64,000 bases of DNA, taken from the NCBI GenBank assembly GCA_022824925.1, contig JAJDYW010000041.1, positions 62,001 to 126,000 on the forward strand, in the 5' to 3' direction. Under the pieces are notes generated by a model, which saw nothing but the letters and a program-made list of their open reading frames with translations, searched no databases and was not told where the DNA came from. This DNA is from Dehalococcoidia bacterium. Lineage in GTDB: Bacteria > Chloroflexota > Dehalococcoidia > Tepidiformales > Tepidiformaceae. The position numbers and the translations under genes were made by a program. Positions 50,012 to 58,826 of this stretch are shown here, piece after piece. The first letter of the stretch is position 1, and each line of letters opens with the position of its first letter.

Positions 50012-50716
50012 ATGGAGGGAACACTCGCGGAGCGGCTGCAGGCGCTCGCGGCGGCGGAGGCCCCGGCGGTCGCCCGCTTCGACCCGGGAGGGGACCTGCG
50101 AGGCGGCTGGGCCGTGCTGCCTTCGGCCTTCAACCCGCCGACGCGCGCCCATCTGCGCCTGCTCGACCTGGCGCAGGGGGTGGAGGGCGTGTCGGGGGGC
50201 GCGGCCCTGCTGACGACACGGAACGTGGCGAAGGGAGTCGAGGGGGCGGGGCTGGCCGACCGCATCGGGATGCTGCTGGCGGCGCGTGGGTCGCGCCCGG
50301 GGCTGGCGGTGCTGGCCGCGAACCAGGCGCGCATCGTCGACCAGGCGGCGGCGCTGCGGGAGGCGTGGCCGGATGCTCGCTTCGACTTCGTGCTGGGGTA
50401 CGACACGCTCGTGCGCCTGGCCGACGAGCAGTACTACGACGGTCCCATGGAGGCGGAGCTCGACCCGTTCTTCGAGCGCCACCGGGTGATCGCGGCGAAC
50501 CGCGGAGAGGTCACGGTCGCGGAGATGGGGGCGTGGGTGGCGGCGCGGGCGGGGAGTTGGGCGGGGCGCATCGTGACAGTGGCGCTCGACGAGGAGCACC
50601 GGACGATGGCGTCGAGCGAGGCGCGGGTGCTGATCGGGGCGGGGGAGGCGAGCGGGGACGTGCCGCCGGAGGTGGCAGCCTACATCCGCGCGCACGGGCT
50701 CTACGAGGGCGGGTAG
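50012..50716 (+). CDS. NadD-like nucleotidylyltransferase
   Basis: 234 residues. The nucleotidyltransferase motif appears as SAFNPPTRAHLRLLDLA (the T/HxxH region has RAH instead of the usual TxxHxxH) and the C-terminus as SSEARVLIGAGEASGDVPPEVAAYIRAHGLY, matching the ISSTxIR/VAxYIxxxxLY block of NadD. The middle FDFVLGYDTLVRL corresponds to the IGxD strand. Likely an adenylyltransferase of NMN/NaMN or a related substrate. It differs from canonical NadD by the longer N-terminal 30 residues. Leaderless: TAGAAT ends 6 nt before the ATG. Confidence 0.75.
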   Translation: MEGTLAERLQALAAAEAPAVARFDPGGDLRGGWAVLPSAFNPPTRAHLRLLDLAQGVEGVSGGAALLTTRNVAKGVEGAGLADRIGMLLAARGSRPGLAVLAANQARIVDQAAALREAWPDARFDFVLGYDTLVRLADEQYYDGPMEAELDPFFERHRVIAANRGEVTVAEMGAWVAARAGSWAGRIVTVALDEEHRTMASSEARVLIGAGEASGDVPPEVAAYIRAHGLYEGG

Positions 50717-52023
50717 GAGGGGGCGTCCGCCTTTTCCGCGGGACGCACGGGGAGGGCGAAGAGCACGACGACGGCAGCCGCGAACGTGATGCCGGCGGTC
50801 ACGAGGAAGGGAGTCTCGTAGCCGCCGGTGGCTTCCTCCAGGAGCCCCACGAGGAGGGGTCCGGCGCCGCTGCTGACCTGGCTCGTGAACGAGATCATGC
50901 CGAACACGGCCCCGAACGAGACGTAACCGAAGATCTCGCTCGTGAGGAGCGACTGCATCATGTAGATGTTCCCGATCGTGAGCCCGAAGGTGAGGGCGAA
51001 GAGGTAGTTGGTGAAGGCCGTGTCGATGAAGGTGATGAGGAGCACGGAAGCGGCCTGCCAGACGAAGAGCGCAGCCGTCAAGTGGCGCTTGTTCAGGGCG
51101 TCGGCGAACCCTCCGATGATGAGGCGGGCGACGATGCTGCCGATGGCGCCGAGGCTGAGGGCCAGCGAAGCGGCCGTGCGCGAGCCGGTGCGATCCTCGA
51201 GGAAGGCGATCTCGTGGATGAGGTAGCCGGTCTGCGCGAGCAGCACGAGGACGAAGGCCACCGCCAGCGCCCAGAACGAGAGGGTGCGCATGGCCTGCGC
51301 GAGCGTCCAGCGGCGGGTCTGGACCTCCTCGCTGAGGGAGGCGGACGGCGGCGGGCCGGAAGCCGGTACGGCCCCGTCGGGCGGGAGGCGCATCTGGCTG
51401 GGATCCCAGACGAGCACCAGGAAGATGACGGGCAGACCCACGACGATGGTGAAGGCGGCGATGACTGGAGTCGTCAGCTCGAGGCCGCCGGCGCCGATCA
51501 GCCAGGCCCCGAGGGGCGGCAACATGACGCCCGCCGAGGAAACACCGGTGGCGGAGATGCTCATGGCGCGGGCCCGCCGGCGAATGAACCAGCGCGCCAT
51601 GATGACGTTCGTCGACACGCCGCCGGCCATGCCGAAGGCAGCGGCAAGGACCACGTACACCGCATACAGCTGCCAGAGCTCTTCGACGAATCCGATGCAC
51701 CCCACCATGACGGCGGTGAGCACCACGCCGATGGTGAGGAACAGCATGGGGCCGCGCCGGTCGATGGAGGGGCCCACGGCCGCCGCCGAGATTCCGGAGA
51801 TGACGAAGTAGAGGGCAGTGGCGCCGCTGACGCTGGCGTTCGACCAGCCGTGGGCCTGTTGCAGGGGTTTCAGGAAGACGGCGAGACCGTAATAGCCGAC
51901 GCCGATGCCGCAGAGCATGACGAGGGCCACGCCGACGACGACGTACCAGCCGTAGTAGTAGCGCGAGGGCAGGAATCGCGCGGCGAGGGGCCGGCGTCGG
52001 GGAAAGGCGGGCAGACCCGTCAC
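50701..52023 (-). CDS. MFS transporter
   Basis: 440 residues with twelve predicted membrane segments, opening with YYYGWYVVVGVALVMLCGIG and GYYGLAVFLKPLQQAHGWS, typical of the oxalate/formate or monocarboxylate antiporter-like branch. The loop between helices 2 and 3 has SIDRRGPMLFLTIG. The GTG start overlaps the TPP-enzyme stop (GTGA, 52020-52023), so the transporter is co-translated with the thiamin-diphosphate enzyme and probably moves its substrate or product. Its 3' end overlaps the NadD-like gene by 16 bp. Confidence 0.88.
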   Translation of the reverse strand: MTGLPAFPRRRPLAARFLPSRYYYGWYVVVGVALVMLCGIGVGYYGLAVFLKPLQQAHGWSNASVSGATALYFVISGISAAAVGPSIDRRGPMLFLTIGVVLTAVMVGCIGFVEELWQLYAVYVVLAAAFGMAGGVSTNVIMARWFIRRRARAMSISATGVSSAGVMLPPLGAWLIGAGGLELTTPVIAAFTIVVGLPVIFLVLVWDPSQMRLPPDGAVPASGPPPSASLSEEVQTRRWTLAQAMRTLSFWALAVAFVLVLLAQTGYLIHEIAFLEDRTGSRTAASLALSLGAIGSIVARLIIGGFADALNKRHLTAALFVWQAASVLLITFIDTAFTNYLFALTFGLTIGNIYMMQSLLTSEIFGYVSFGAVFGMISFTSQVSSGAGPLLVGLLEEATGGYETPFLVTAGITFAAAVVVLFALPVRPAEKADAPSYPPS

Positions 52024-53750
52024 TGGGGCGAAGGGCCGCCCGCGCGGCTGGTGACGACCTCGTCGAGGTCGTCCAGCACCATCCGCTCGCGGCGACCGGC
52101 GCGGTCGTAGGCGGTCACGGGGGCAACGGCGTCGTGGTCGATAACGACGTCGATGACGGTCGGGCGGGGGCTGGCGAGGCCGTCCTCGATGGCGGCGCGC
52201 AGGCGGGAGGGGTCGGTGACGCGCACGCCCTCGCAACCGACGGCGCGGGCGACGGCGGAGAAGTCGACATCGCCGAACTCGGCCAGCTCGTACGCCTTGC
52301 TGTCGAAGCGGAAGTCGAGGATGTGGGTATCGAAGGCGAGGGCGTGGTTGTTGAGGACGACGTAGACGACGTTGAGGCCGTAGCGGACGGCGGTCTCCAG
52401 CTCGCCGAGGTGATACCAGAAGCCGCCGTCGCCGGTGAAGCAGATGACTGGGGTCGCGCCGGCGGCGGCCTTCGCCCCGATGGAGGCGGGCAGGGCCCAG
52501 CCGAGGGAGCCCTCGCAGCGGAGGAAGCCCTTCCCCGGCCGGCGCAGCTCCACGAAGGCGCCCGCCCAGGCGGCGGCGTAGCCCGTGTCGGCCACGATGA
52601 TCGCGTCGGCGGGGAGGGTCTCGGTGAGCTCGCGGCAGAGGCGCTCGGGGCGGATGGGGGCCTCGCCGGAGGCGAGCAGGGGCTCCTTGCCCTCCCACCA
52701 GTTGCGCACGATGCGCTGCACCTCGGCCACCCACTCGCCGGGGGGACGCACGGTGTCGCCGGCGGCGGCGACGATGCCTCCGAGGGCGGCCTTCGCGTCG
52801 GCGGCGACGGCGACCCTCGTGTTGGCGGGGAAGTTGCGGCCCAGCTCGGAGGGGTTGACGTTGACGTGGATGATGTCGGCCTCGCGGGAGGGGAGGGTCC
52901 AGCCGTTGGTGCTCTGGCTACCGGTGCGCGTGCCGACAATGAGGGCGAGGTCGGCGTTGGCCACGATCTCGTTGGCGGACTTGCGCGCGTAGGAGCCGAG
53001 CACGCCCACGGAGAGGGGGTGGTTCTCGTTGATCGCACCCTTGCCGGAGAGGGAGGTAGCGACGGGGATGTTGAGCTTCTCCGCGAGCTCGATCAGCTCC
53101 GGCCAGGCGCCCGAGGTCATGACGCCGCCGCCGGCGATGATCACCGGGCGCTCGGCCTCGCGCAGGAGGGCGAGCGCTTCGTCGACGCCCTCGGCGGGGG
53201 GCTCCGGGCGGGTGGCGGGGCAGGTGGCGTAGCGGGGGTCGCCGGTGGGCTCGGGGAGGTCGGCCTCGCCCGCCTCGGCCTCGGCGGCGATGGCGAGGTG
53301 GACGGGGCGGGGGTCGCCGCTGGTGGCCTCGCGGAAGGCCTGGGGGATAAGGTCGGCGAGGCGCTCCGTGCGGGTCACGTCGGCGCTGAACTTGGTGACG
53401 CTCTCGAAGTGGGCGCGCACATCCTGGTAGGCGTTCTTGTAGGCGGCGGCGCCGGAGCGGGCGCCGGTGAAGGCGATGACGGGCGTGGAGGCCTGCCAGG
53501 GCTCGGCGAGGCCCGCGGCGAGGTTGGTCGCGCCGGGGCCCCCCTGGCTGATGACGATGCCGGGGCGGCCGGCCGCCTTGGCGTAGCCATCGGCCATGTA
53601 GGCGGCGGCTTTCTCGCCGTGGCTGAGGATGCGGCGGACGCCCGTCCCTTCGAGCATGACGAGGGAGTCGAAGAGGTTGGTGGGCACCAGGAAGATGGCG
53701 TCCACGCCGTAGGCGAGCCAGCTCTTCGCGATGTATTCGGAGCCCTTCAT
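52020..53750 (-). CDS. Thiamine-diphosphate enzyme, acetolactate synthase-like large subunit
   Basis: 576 residues. Catalytic Glu46 in LSHGEKAAAYMADGYAKAAG, the FAD-like middle domain with VIIAGGGVMTSGA, and the ThDP motif GDGGFWYHLGELETAVR followed by VLNNHAL near residue 440-465. The family covers acetolactate synthase, oxalyl-CoA decarboxylase and other 2-oxoacid decarboxylases or ligases; the Ala/His pattern does not allow a firm choice. The ATG is preceded by a strong hairpin containing its only G-rich ribosome site. Co-transcribed with an MFS transporter, suggesting one substrate such as an oxoacid. Confidence 0.87.
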   Translation of the reverse strand: MKGSEYIAKSWLAYGVDAIFLVPTNLFDSLVMLEGTGVRRILSHGEKAAAYMADGYAKAAGRPGIVISQGGPGATNLAAGLAEPWQASTPVIAFTGARSGAAAYKNAYQDVRAHFESVTKFSADVTRTERLADLIPQAFREATSGDPRPVHLAIAAEAEAGEADLPEPTGDPRYATCPATRPEPPAEGVDEALALLREAERPVIIAGGGVMTSGAWPELIELAEKLNIPVATSLSGKGAINENHPLSVGVLGSYARKSANEIVANADLALIVGTRTGSQSTNGWTLPSREADIIHVNVNPSELGRNFPANTRVAVAADAKAALGGIVAAAGDTVRPPGEWVAEVQRIVRNWWEGKEPLLASGEAPIRPERLCRELTETLPADAIIVADTGYAAAWAGAFVELRRPGKGFLRCEGSLGWALPASIGAKAAAGATPVICFTGDGGFWYHLGELETAVRYGLNVVYVVLNNHALAFDTHILDFRFDSKAYELAEFGDVDFSAVARAVGCEGVRVTDPSRLRAAIEDGLASPRPTVIDVVIDHDAVAPVTAYDRAGRRERMVLDDLDEVVTSRAGGPSPQ

Positions 53751-53757
53751 GGCACAA

Positions 53758-53782
53758 CCCCCGCGAGCCTCGCTCGCGGGGG
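53758..53782 (-). promoter_or_regulatory. Hairpin covering the ribosome site of the TPP-enzyme gene
   Basis: CCCCCGCGAGC and GCTCGCGGGGG form a perfect 11-bp stem with a 3-nt loop. On the minus strand the 3' arm ends 7 nt before the ATG and contains the only G-rich tract available as ribosome site, so the hairpin probably limits translation or serves as a regulated switch. Confidence 0.55.
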
Positions 53783-53785
53783 CAA

Positions 53786-53791
53786 GCCTAC
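53786..53791 (-). promoter_or_regulatory. -10 box of the TPP-enzyme/MFS operon
   Basis: TAGGCT on the minus strand, 35 nt before the ATG; the hairpin would be at the 5' end of the mRNA. No -35 recognised. Confidence 0.35.
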
Positions 53792-53817
53792 CAGTGCGGG
53801 AAGGGCGGAAGAGGCAC

Positions 53818-54768
53818 GTGCCTCTGTATCCTCGGCGTGAGACGAGGAAGGGCGTCGGCCGGGAGGGTAGTGCCGTCATCGTTCGGCGAGGGAGCCAGAG
53901 GCGCCGCGGTCCGCGCAAGGACGAACGGGAGTGGGGCGTTGGATGGGGAGTCGCCCTGGCCGTGATCGCCGTCGCTATCGGAGCGTTTGCGAGTGTCGCG
54001 ATCGCCTCCTGCCTCCGGAACCAGAGCCACCCCTGGAAGGACCTCGAGGGTGTCACCTCGCTCAGCGTGTCGCACGAGAGCGGATGTGTCCTGGCCGGCG
54101 GGGCGGCTGTCTGCGTGGGACCTGTCGGCGAGCCCCCCGACGCGGAGCTCGTCTCGATCAGTGTCGGGCGGCACCATGCCTGCGGCCTGACACCCGAGGG
54201 CTCCGTCATCTGCTGGGGCAGTGATGGCAATCCCCGGACTGCACCGCGGGGCAACGGGTTCGTCTCGATTAGCGCAGGAATCGACTACGCATGCGGGGTC
54301 ACGGGCGAGGGCGCACTGCACTGCTGGGGCACGAGCTTTTCCCGAACCGGTCCCCCCGATGGAGCATTCCACGCGGTCAGCGTGGGGGAAGCCCATGCCT
54401 GCGCCATCAGGAGCGACGGTTCCGTCGCGTGTTGGGGGGCCGACGACCTTGGTCAGTCCACGCCGCCCCGGGGGACGTTCGTCTCCATCAGCGCCGGCAC
54501 GCAGTTCACCTGCGGAGTACAGACCGACCAGTCCGCGGTGTGCTGGGGGGCCGACGGCGCTGGTCAGGCGACGCCGCCCGGGGGAGCCTTCACCTCCATC
54601 AGCGCAGGGAGGACACACGCGTGCGGCGTGAGGCCGGACCACTCGGTCACCTGCTGGGGACAGGACGCACCGGGCGAGGGGCCGCCCCCGGAGCAGTTCC
54701 TTTCCGTGAGCGCCGGCTCCGTCCAAACCTGCGGCGTGACGACCAGCAGGACCGTCGCCTGCTGGTGA
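53818..54768 (+). CDS. Membrane-anchored RCC1-like beta-propeller protein
   Basis: 316 residues from a GTG at 53818 with GGAAGAGG just upstream. Residues 1-40 are strongly basic, followed by one membrane segment WGVALAVIAVAIGAFASVAIA, so the body is outside. It is made of seven short RCC1-like repeats of about 35 residues with consensus S-I-S-x-G-x-x-x-(A/T)CGV-x-x-x-x-x-x-CWG, e.g. HHACGLTPEGSVICWG and HACAIRSDGSVACWG. The Cys pair in each repeat may form a disulfide. Such repeats occur in surface proteins of unknown function. The opposing TPP-enzyme gene starts 68 bp away. Confidence 0.8.
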   Translation: MPLYPRRETRKGVGREGSAVIVRRGSQRRRGPRKDEREWGVGWGVALAVIAVAIGAFASVAIASCLRNQSHPWKDLEGVTSLSVSHESGCVLAGGAAVCVGPVGEPPDAELVSISVGRHHACGLTPEGSVICWGSDGNPRTAPRGNGFVSISAGIDYACGVTGEGALHCWGTSFSRTGPPDGAFHAVSVGEAHACAIRSDGSVACWGADDLGQSTPPRGTFVSISAGTQFTCGVQTDQSAVCWGADGAGQATPPGGAFTSISAGRTHACGVRPDHSVTCWGQDAPGEGPPPEQFLSVSAGSVQTCGVTTSRTVACW

Positions 54769-54804
54769 GCGGACCAGTCCAACGAGCCCGACTGTGGCGC
54801 CTGG

Positions 54805-56010
54805 CTAAACCTCGACCCCACGCTCCAGGAGGGCGTTCAGGTTCTCGTCCTCCGTATCGATCAGGGCCTGCACCCACTTGTGGAACATCTGGCCGCCGCC
54901 TTCGTTCCTGCCGAAGAGGGAGTGGTCCTTGGCGCCCGTCTTGAGGGCGCGCTGGACGCGGAAGCCGGTGTAGTAGTCCTCGTCGCCGACGACGTCGAAG
55001 TACATCTTCATGATGTCGGCGTAGCGGTCCTCGTCGTCGGGGTTGGGCTCCTCGGGGAGGAGGAAGTTCTGGATGGTGACGGACTCCTCGGGCGTCCGGC
55101 CGGGGAACATCTGGGAGACCATGTAGGGGGACGCGCCCTGTCCGTCGTAGGCGGCGCCACCGCGCCCGCCGGCGACGGAGATGTTGGGGAAGATGGTCCA
55201 GACGCCCGGCGTCAGGTCTTCCATCTCCCACTGGTCCTCGGGCAGGTCCGCCACCCTCGTGAAGCGCGTGGGGGAGACCATGCGTACGTGTGAGCCCCAG
55301 GAGTAGTAGTCGGGCTGGTAGGCGGAGTCCGGCCCGAAGCTGTTCCGGTGGAGGATGGGGATGTGGTAGAGGTCGCGGTAGCCGTCGTAGGCGACCTTCC
55401 AGTTGGGCCCGTCGAGGTTCTGGCGGCCGATCACGTGGCAGTCGGAGAACCCGAGGTGGCCCAGCGCCTCGTCGTAGCCGGCGAGGAAGAGGTCGATGTC
55501 GACGTCGGAGTTCGGGTTGAGGGTCACCCAGATGAGACCGGCCCGCTCGGCGGTGGGCAGGGTGGTGAGGCCGTAGCAGGACTTGTCCACCTCGCCGAAG
55601 TTGCCTGAGTCGAAGATGGAGACGAGGTCGCCCTTCAGGTCGTAGCTCCAGGCGTGGTAGGGGCAGCGGAAGCCGCGGGAGTTTCCCGCGCCCTCATCGA
55701 CGACGATGGCGCCGCGGTGGCTGCACATGTTCACGAACGCGCGGGCCTCACCATCGAGGTCGCGCACGATGAGGACGGGCACGCCACAGACCTCGAGCGA
55801 ACGGTAGTCGCCGGGTTCCTGGAGCTCGCAGGAAAAGCCGAGCGCAAGCGGGAGCCGCTTGAAGATGCGGTCGACCTCAAGGTTCCAGCGGTCGAGGTCG
55901 TAGTAGGCGCTCGTGGGGATCTTGTAGACATCGTCCGCCAGATCGATGCGATCGGCGGCGAGGTTCTCGACCTCGCGGCGGGCGATCTCGACGAGTTGTT
56001 CGCGGCTCAT
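54805..56010 (-). CDS. Rieske aromatic-ring-hydroxylating oxygenase alpha subunit
   Basis: 401 residues from the ATG at 56010, with GGAGG 7 nt upstream. Rieske 2Fe-2S: CSH near residue 95 and CPYH near 115 (FRCPYHAWSYDL). Mononuclear iron site: RDLYHIPILH near 208-217 with the bridging Asp. Structure matches Rieske nonheme iron oxygenases such as phenylpropionate/vanillate or carnitine-type. It needs a separate reductase, which is not adjacent. The product is hydroxylated or demethylated substrate. The divergent MBL gene and the VOC gene nearby suggest a small aromatic or choline-type pathway. Confidence 0.93.
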   Translation of the reverse strand: MSREQLVEIARREVENLAADRIDLADDVYKIPTSAYYDLDRWNLEVDRIFKRLPLALGFSCELQEPGDYRSLEVCGVPVLIVRDLDGEARAFVNMCSHRGAIVVDEGAGNSRGFRCPYHAWSYDLKGDLVSIFDSGNFGEVDKSCYGLTTLPTAERAGLIWVTLNPNSDVDIDLFLAGYDEALGHLGFSDCHVIGRQNLDGPNWKVAYDGYRDLYHIPILHRNSFGPDSAYQPDYYSWGSHVRMVSPTRFTRVADLPEDQWEMEDLTPGVWTIFPNISVAGGRGGAAYDGQGASPYMVSQMFPGRTPEESVTIQNFLLPEEPNPDDEDRYADIMKMYFDVVGDEDYYTGFRVQRALKTGAKDHSLFGRNEGGGQMFHKWVQALIDTEDENLNALLERGVEV

Positions 56011-56048
56011 GGACAACCTCCGTGCGGCGCGGCGCCCGCACAAGGCCG

Positions 56049-56054
56049 ATTCTA
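56049..56054 (-). promoter_or_regulatory. -10 box of the Rieske gene
   Basis: TAGAAT on the minus strand, 38 nt before the ATG at 56010. Confidence 0.5.
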
Positions 56055-56075
56055 CCCGCCGGGGGGGAGGCGGCG

Positions 56076-56081
56076 TAAGCT
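56076..56081 (+). promoter_or_regulatory. -10 box of the MBL gene (leaderless)
   Basis: TAAGCT ending 6 nt before the ATG at 56088; no ribosome site. Confidence 0.4.
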
Positions 56082-56087
56082 CCGCGC

Positions 56088-56840
56088 ATGGCCACCGTTG
56101 ATGTCCTGCTGGATGGGTTCTCGTTCCGGACCAACAAGGGCAGTCCCGGATTCTGCTCGGTGACGCTGGTGGAGTCGGAGGGGCGCCTGATCCTGGTCGA
56201 CCCCGCGCACGTGGGGCGGCGGCGGGAGCTGGGCGCGGCGCTGGAACAACGCGGCCTCACCGAGGCCAACGTCGACACCGTCGTGCTGACGCACGCGCAC
56301 TGGGACCACGCCCAGAACTTCGACCGGTTCACGGAGGCGCCGCTGCTGCTGCACCCCCGCGAGCGCGCCTACGCCAGCGCGCCGCACGAGAACGACTGGG
56401 CGACGCCGCCATGGACGGGGCTCGCGCTGGAGACGCACCGCATCCAGGAGGTGGCCGAGGGGGACGAGGTGGCGGCGGGGGTGCGGGTCATCGAGCTGCC
56501 GGGGCACTCGGTCGGGAGCATGGGGCTGCTGGTGGAGACCGAGGCGGGGACCGTCTGCGTTTCGGGCGACGCCGTGCACTCGAGCTGGGTGCTGGAGTCG
56601 CGCCAGCCGCCGATCGTGTTCGGGTCGCTTTCGCAGGCGCGGGAGAGCGTGGCGAAGGCGCTGAGCGCGGCGGAGATCATCTACCCCGGGCACGACCAGC
56701 CGTTCCGCGTGGTCGAGGGCCGGGCGGACTACCTGAAGCCGTTCGCGCTGACGATTACGAACCTGGAGCCGGACCGCGAGGGCCTGCGCTTCGATGCCTC
56801 TCCGATGTCGACGTGGGTGATGGACGGGTCGGCGCCCTAG
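56088..56840 (+). CDS. Metallo-beta-lactamase-fold hydrolase
   Basis: 250 residues. Dinuclear metal site from HAHWDH in VVLTHAHWDHAQNF, the His of ELPGHSVGSMGLL, an Asp in VSGDAVH and the His of IYPGHDQP. Resembles AHL-lactonase/MBLAC-type or alkylsulfatase-like hydrolases acting on esters or lactones. Leaderless, with TAAGCT 6 nt before the ATG. Divergent from the Rieske gene and 4 bp away from the convergent VOC gene. Cytoplasmic; no signal peptide. Confidence 0.88.
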   Translation: MATVDVLLDGFSFRTNKGSPGFCSVTLVESEGRLILVDPAHVGRRRELGAALEQRGLTEANVDTVVLTHAHWDHAQNFDRFTEAPLLLHPRERAYASAPHENDWATPPWTGLALETHRIQEVAEGDEVAAGVRVIELPGHSVGSMGLLVETEAGTVCVSGDAVHSSWVLESRQPPIVFGSLSQARESVAKALSAAEIIYPGHDQPFRVVEGRADYLKPFALTITNLEPDREGLRFDASPMSTWVMDGSAP

Positions 56841-56844
56841 CCGG

Positions 56845-57375
56845 TCAACGGTTCAGGTCGGAGACGAAGCGGATGGGGTCGGCGCCGTCCCAGTCCTGGG
56901 CCGCGGCCTCGATCAGCTCGTAGAACTGGAGCAGGCCGGGCTGGCCCTCGTACACCTCGACCATGTGCCCATAGACGGCGACGGTATCGATGAAGGCGAA
57001 CTGCATGCCCCCGGGGAGCCAGAACTCGTTGGCGACGGCGAAGCCGAGCTCGCGGTAGCGGGCGAGCTCTTCGCCGAAGTCGGGCACGATGGTGGCGCAG
57101 TGGTGGATGCCCTCCTCGTGGGGGGCGTACATGTCGCGGATGCCGGAGGGTCCGTCGTTGTTCTGCTGGACGAGCTCGAGCATGACGGAGCCCAGCTGAC
57201 CGTAGGCGGAGGAGAGGTCGAACTCGCCGGGAGCGCCCCGGTAGAGGGCTTTCTCCACGGGGATGTGCTCGTTGACATAGAAGGGGCCGGCGCCGCGCTC
57301 GGCGGCCCAGCGCTCGGCGGCCTCGAAGATGTCGGGGACGTGGTAGGCGAGCTGGACAAAGGGGCGATGGGGCAT
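56845..57375 (-). CDS. VOC (glyoxalase-like) protein
   Basis: 176 residues from the ATG at 57375. VOC layout: FVQLAYHVPDIFEAAERW with the first His, RGAPGEFDLSSAYGQLG, LELVQQNNDGPSGI and IHHCATIVPDFGEELARYREL with a His pair, and a final GHMVEVYEG. The motif VEVYEG carries the conserved Glu. It shares the same plan as the VOC at 213-704. A TAGCCT-like box is visible about 54 nt upstream. Likely part of the Rieske/MBL neighbourhood by position only. Confidence 0.82.
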   Translation of the reverse strand: MPHRPFVQLAYHVPDIFEAAERWAAERGAGPFYVNEHIPVEKALYRGAPGEFDLSSAYGQLGSVMLELVQQNNDGPSGIRDMYAPHEEGIHHCATIVPDFGEELARYRELGFAVANEFWLPGGMQFAFIDTVAVYGHMVEVYEGQPGLLQFYELIEAAAQDWDGADPIRFVSDLNR

Positions 57376-57453
57376 CTGGTGGCTCCGATCGGGGTCCGCA
57401 AAGGTGCTTGTGCGCCTTAGCAAATGGTAGGCTAGCCCGCAGCGGAGGATCGC

Positions 57454-58674
57454 GTGGGGCTCTTCCTGACGCCGGACTGGTTCAAGGATACGTACATCGG
57501 GATCGAGGTCGAGCAGTTCATCGGCATCGGCGTGCTGGTGGTGGTGGCGGTGGTCGCGCAGGTGGTCCTCACGCAGATCCTGAAGCTCTTCGTCCACGCA
57601 CGTGCCCCCGAGGACGAACGCGAGTTCTGGCACAGTGAGCGGGAGCGGCTGGGGCGAGCCCTGTGGGCGTTGATGGTCGCCGTCACGGTCGTGCTGGGAT
57701 TCCCCCTCCTGGAGTTCAGCGCGACGGTGGAGAACGTCGTCGACCAGATTGCCACGCTGTTTGCCGCCGGCGCCGTCGTGCTGCTCGGCTTCCGCGCGGT
57801 CGACATCCTCACGGACGTGCTCGAGCGGCGCGCGGAAGAGACGGAGAGCCGCTTCGACGACCAGCTCGTGCCGATCCTCAACACGGCGATGAAGGGCCTC
57901 GTGGTGCTGATCGGGGCGCTGTTCGTGCTGGGGAACCTCGGCGTGAACGTGACGTCGCTGATAGCGGGGCTGGGCCTTGGCGGACTGGCGATCGCGCTGG
58001 CCGCGCAGGACACGTTCAAGAACCTGCTCGGCGGGGTCACGATCTTCGCCGACCGGCCCTTCCAGGTGGGGGACTGGGTGGTGCTGGGCACCATCGAGGG
58101 GACCGTCGAGCACGTGGGCTTCCGCTCCTCGCGCGTGCGCACGTTCTACAACTCCGTGGTGACGGTGCCGAACGCGCGCATCGTCGACACCCACGTCGAC
58201 AACATGGGGTTGCGGCGGTGGCGGCGGTACAAGACCACGCTGGGGCTGGCGTACCACACGACCACCGACCAGGTGCAAGCGTTCGTGGAGGGGGTGCGGG
58301 CGCTCATCCGCGCGAACCCGAGCATGCGCAAGGACTACTACATCGTCGAGTTCCACGGATTCGGACCGTCTTCGTTGGACGTGCTCGTCTACTGCTTCAT
58401 CGACGCGCCGGACTGGAACGCCGAGCTGCGCACGCGGCACGTGCTCAACCTCGACATCATGCGGCTGGCGGAGGACCTGGGCATCGAGTTCGCCTTCCCC
58501 ACGCACACACTGCATGTCGCCTCGACGCCGGATCAGCCGGAGGCAGCGCGAGCAGCGGCGGGGCGGGTGGAGCTGGGCGAGATTGTCGAGGGGTACAGCC
58601 CGCACGGGAGCGCGGGGCAGCGCGTGGACCAGCCGATCACAGCCGGGTACGACAACACGCCCGACGCCGACTAG
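57454..58674 (+). CDS. MscS-type mechanosensitive channel
   Basis: 406 residues from a GTG with GCGGAGG upstream. Four to five membrane segments, then the pore helix TM3 GLGLGGLAIALAAQDTFKNLLGGV, and the MscS beta domain FQVGDWVVLGTIEGTVEHVG with RSSRVRTFYNSVVTVPNARI, ending in an alpha/beta domain. It releases solutes during osmotic downshift. The extra N-terminal segments and a 40-residue acidic C-terminal tail are longer than E. coli MscS. Alone in this strand between VOC and the solute-binding array. Confidence 0.92.
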   Translation: MGLFLTPDWFKDTYIGIEVEQFIGIGVLVVVAVVAQVVLTQILKLFVHARAPEDEREFWHSERERLGRALWALMVAVTVVLGFPLLEFSATVENVVDQIATLFAAGAVVLLGFRAVDILTDVLERRAEETESRFDDQLVPILNTAMKGLVVLIGALFVLGNLGVNVTSLIAGLGLGGLAIALAAQDTFKNLLGGVTIFADRPFQVGDWVVLGTIEGTVEHVGFRSSRVRTFYNSVVTVPNARIVDTHVDNMGLRRWRRYKTTLGLAYHTTTDQVQAFVEGVRALIRANPSMRKDYYIVEFHGFGPSSLDVLVYCFIDAPDWNAELRTRHVLNLDIMRLAEDLGIEFAFPTHTLHVASTPDQPEAARAAAGRVELGEIVEGYSPHGSAGQRVDQPITAGYDNTPDAD

Positions 58675-58826
58675 GCCAGCCAGTGCCCTTACGCTCCGCT
58701 ACCGCTTTGCGTTGACAGGGCGCGTAAACTATCCCAAATCCAGATTGGGGTGATGTGCCCCGTGGGTGGCGTGCTTCTCGGAAGGGCGATAGCGCCACCA
58801 GAGGGCGATCCTGAGGAGGGAACCAC

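Noticed and set aside
49219..52110. A 963-codon plus-strand frame over the EamA, NadD-like and MFS genes
   Set aside because: Spans several unrelated genes; repetitive Gly/Glu/Asp sequence without domains.
58713..58736. A TTGACA promoter for copy 1 of the solute-binding genes
   Set aside because: The only hexamers at 16-18 nt (CAAATC and similar) are poor, and TAAACT is only 7 nt away.
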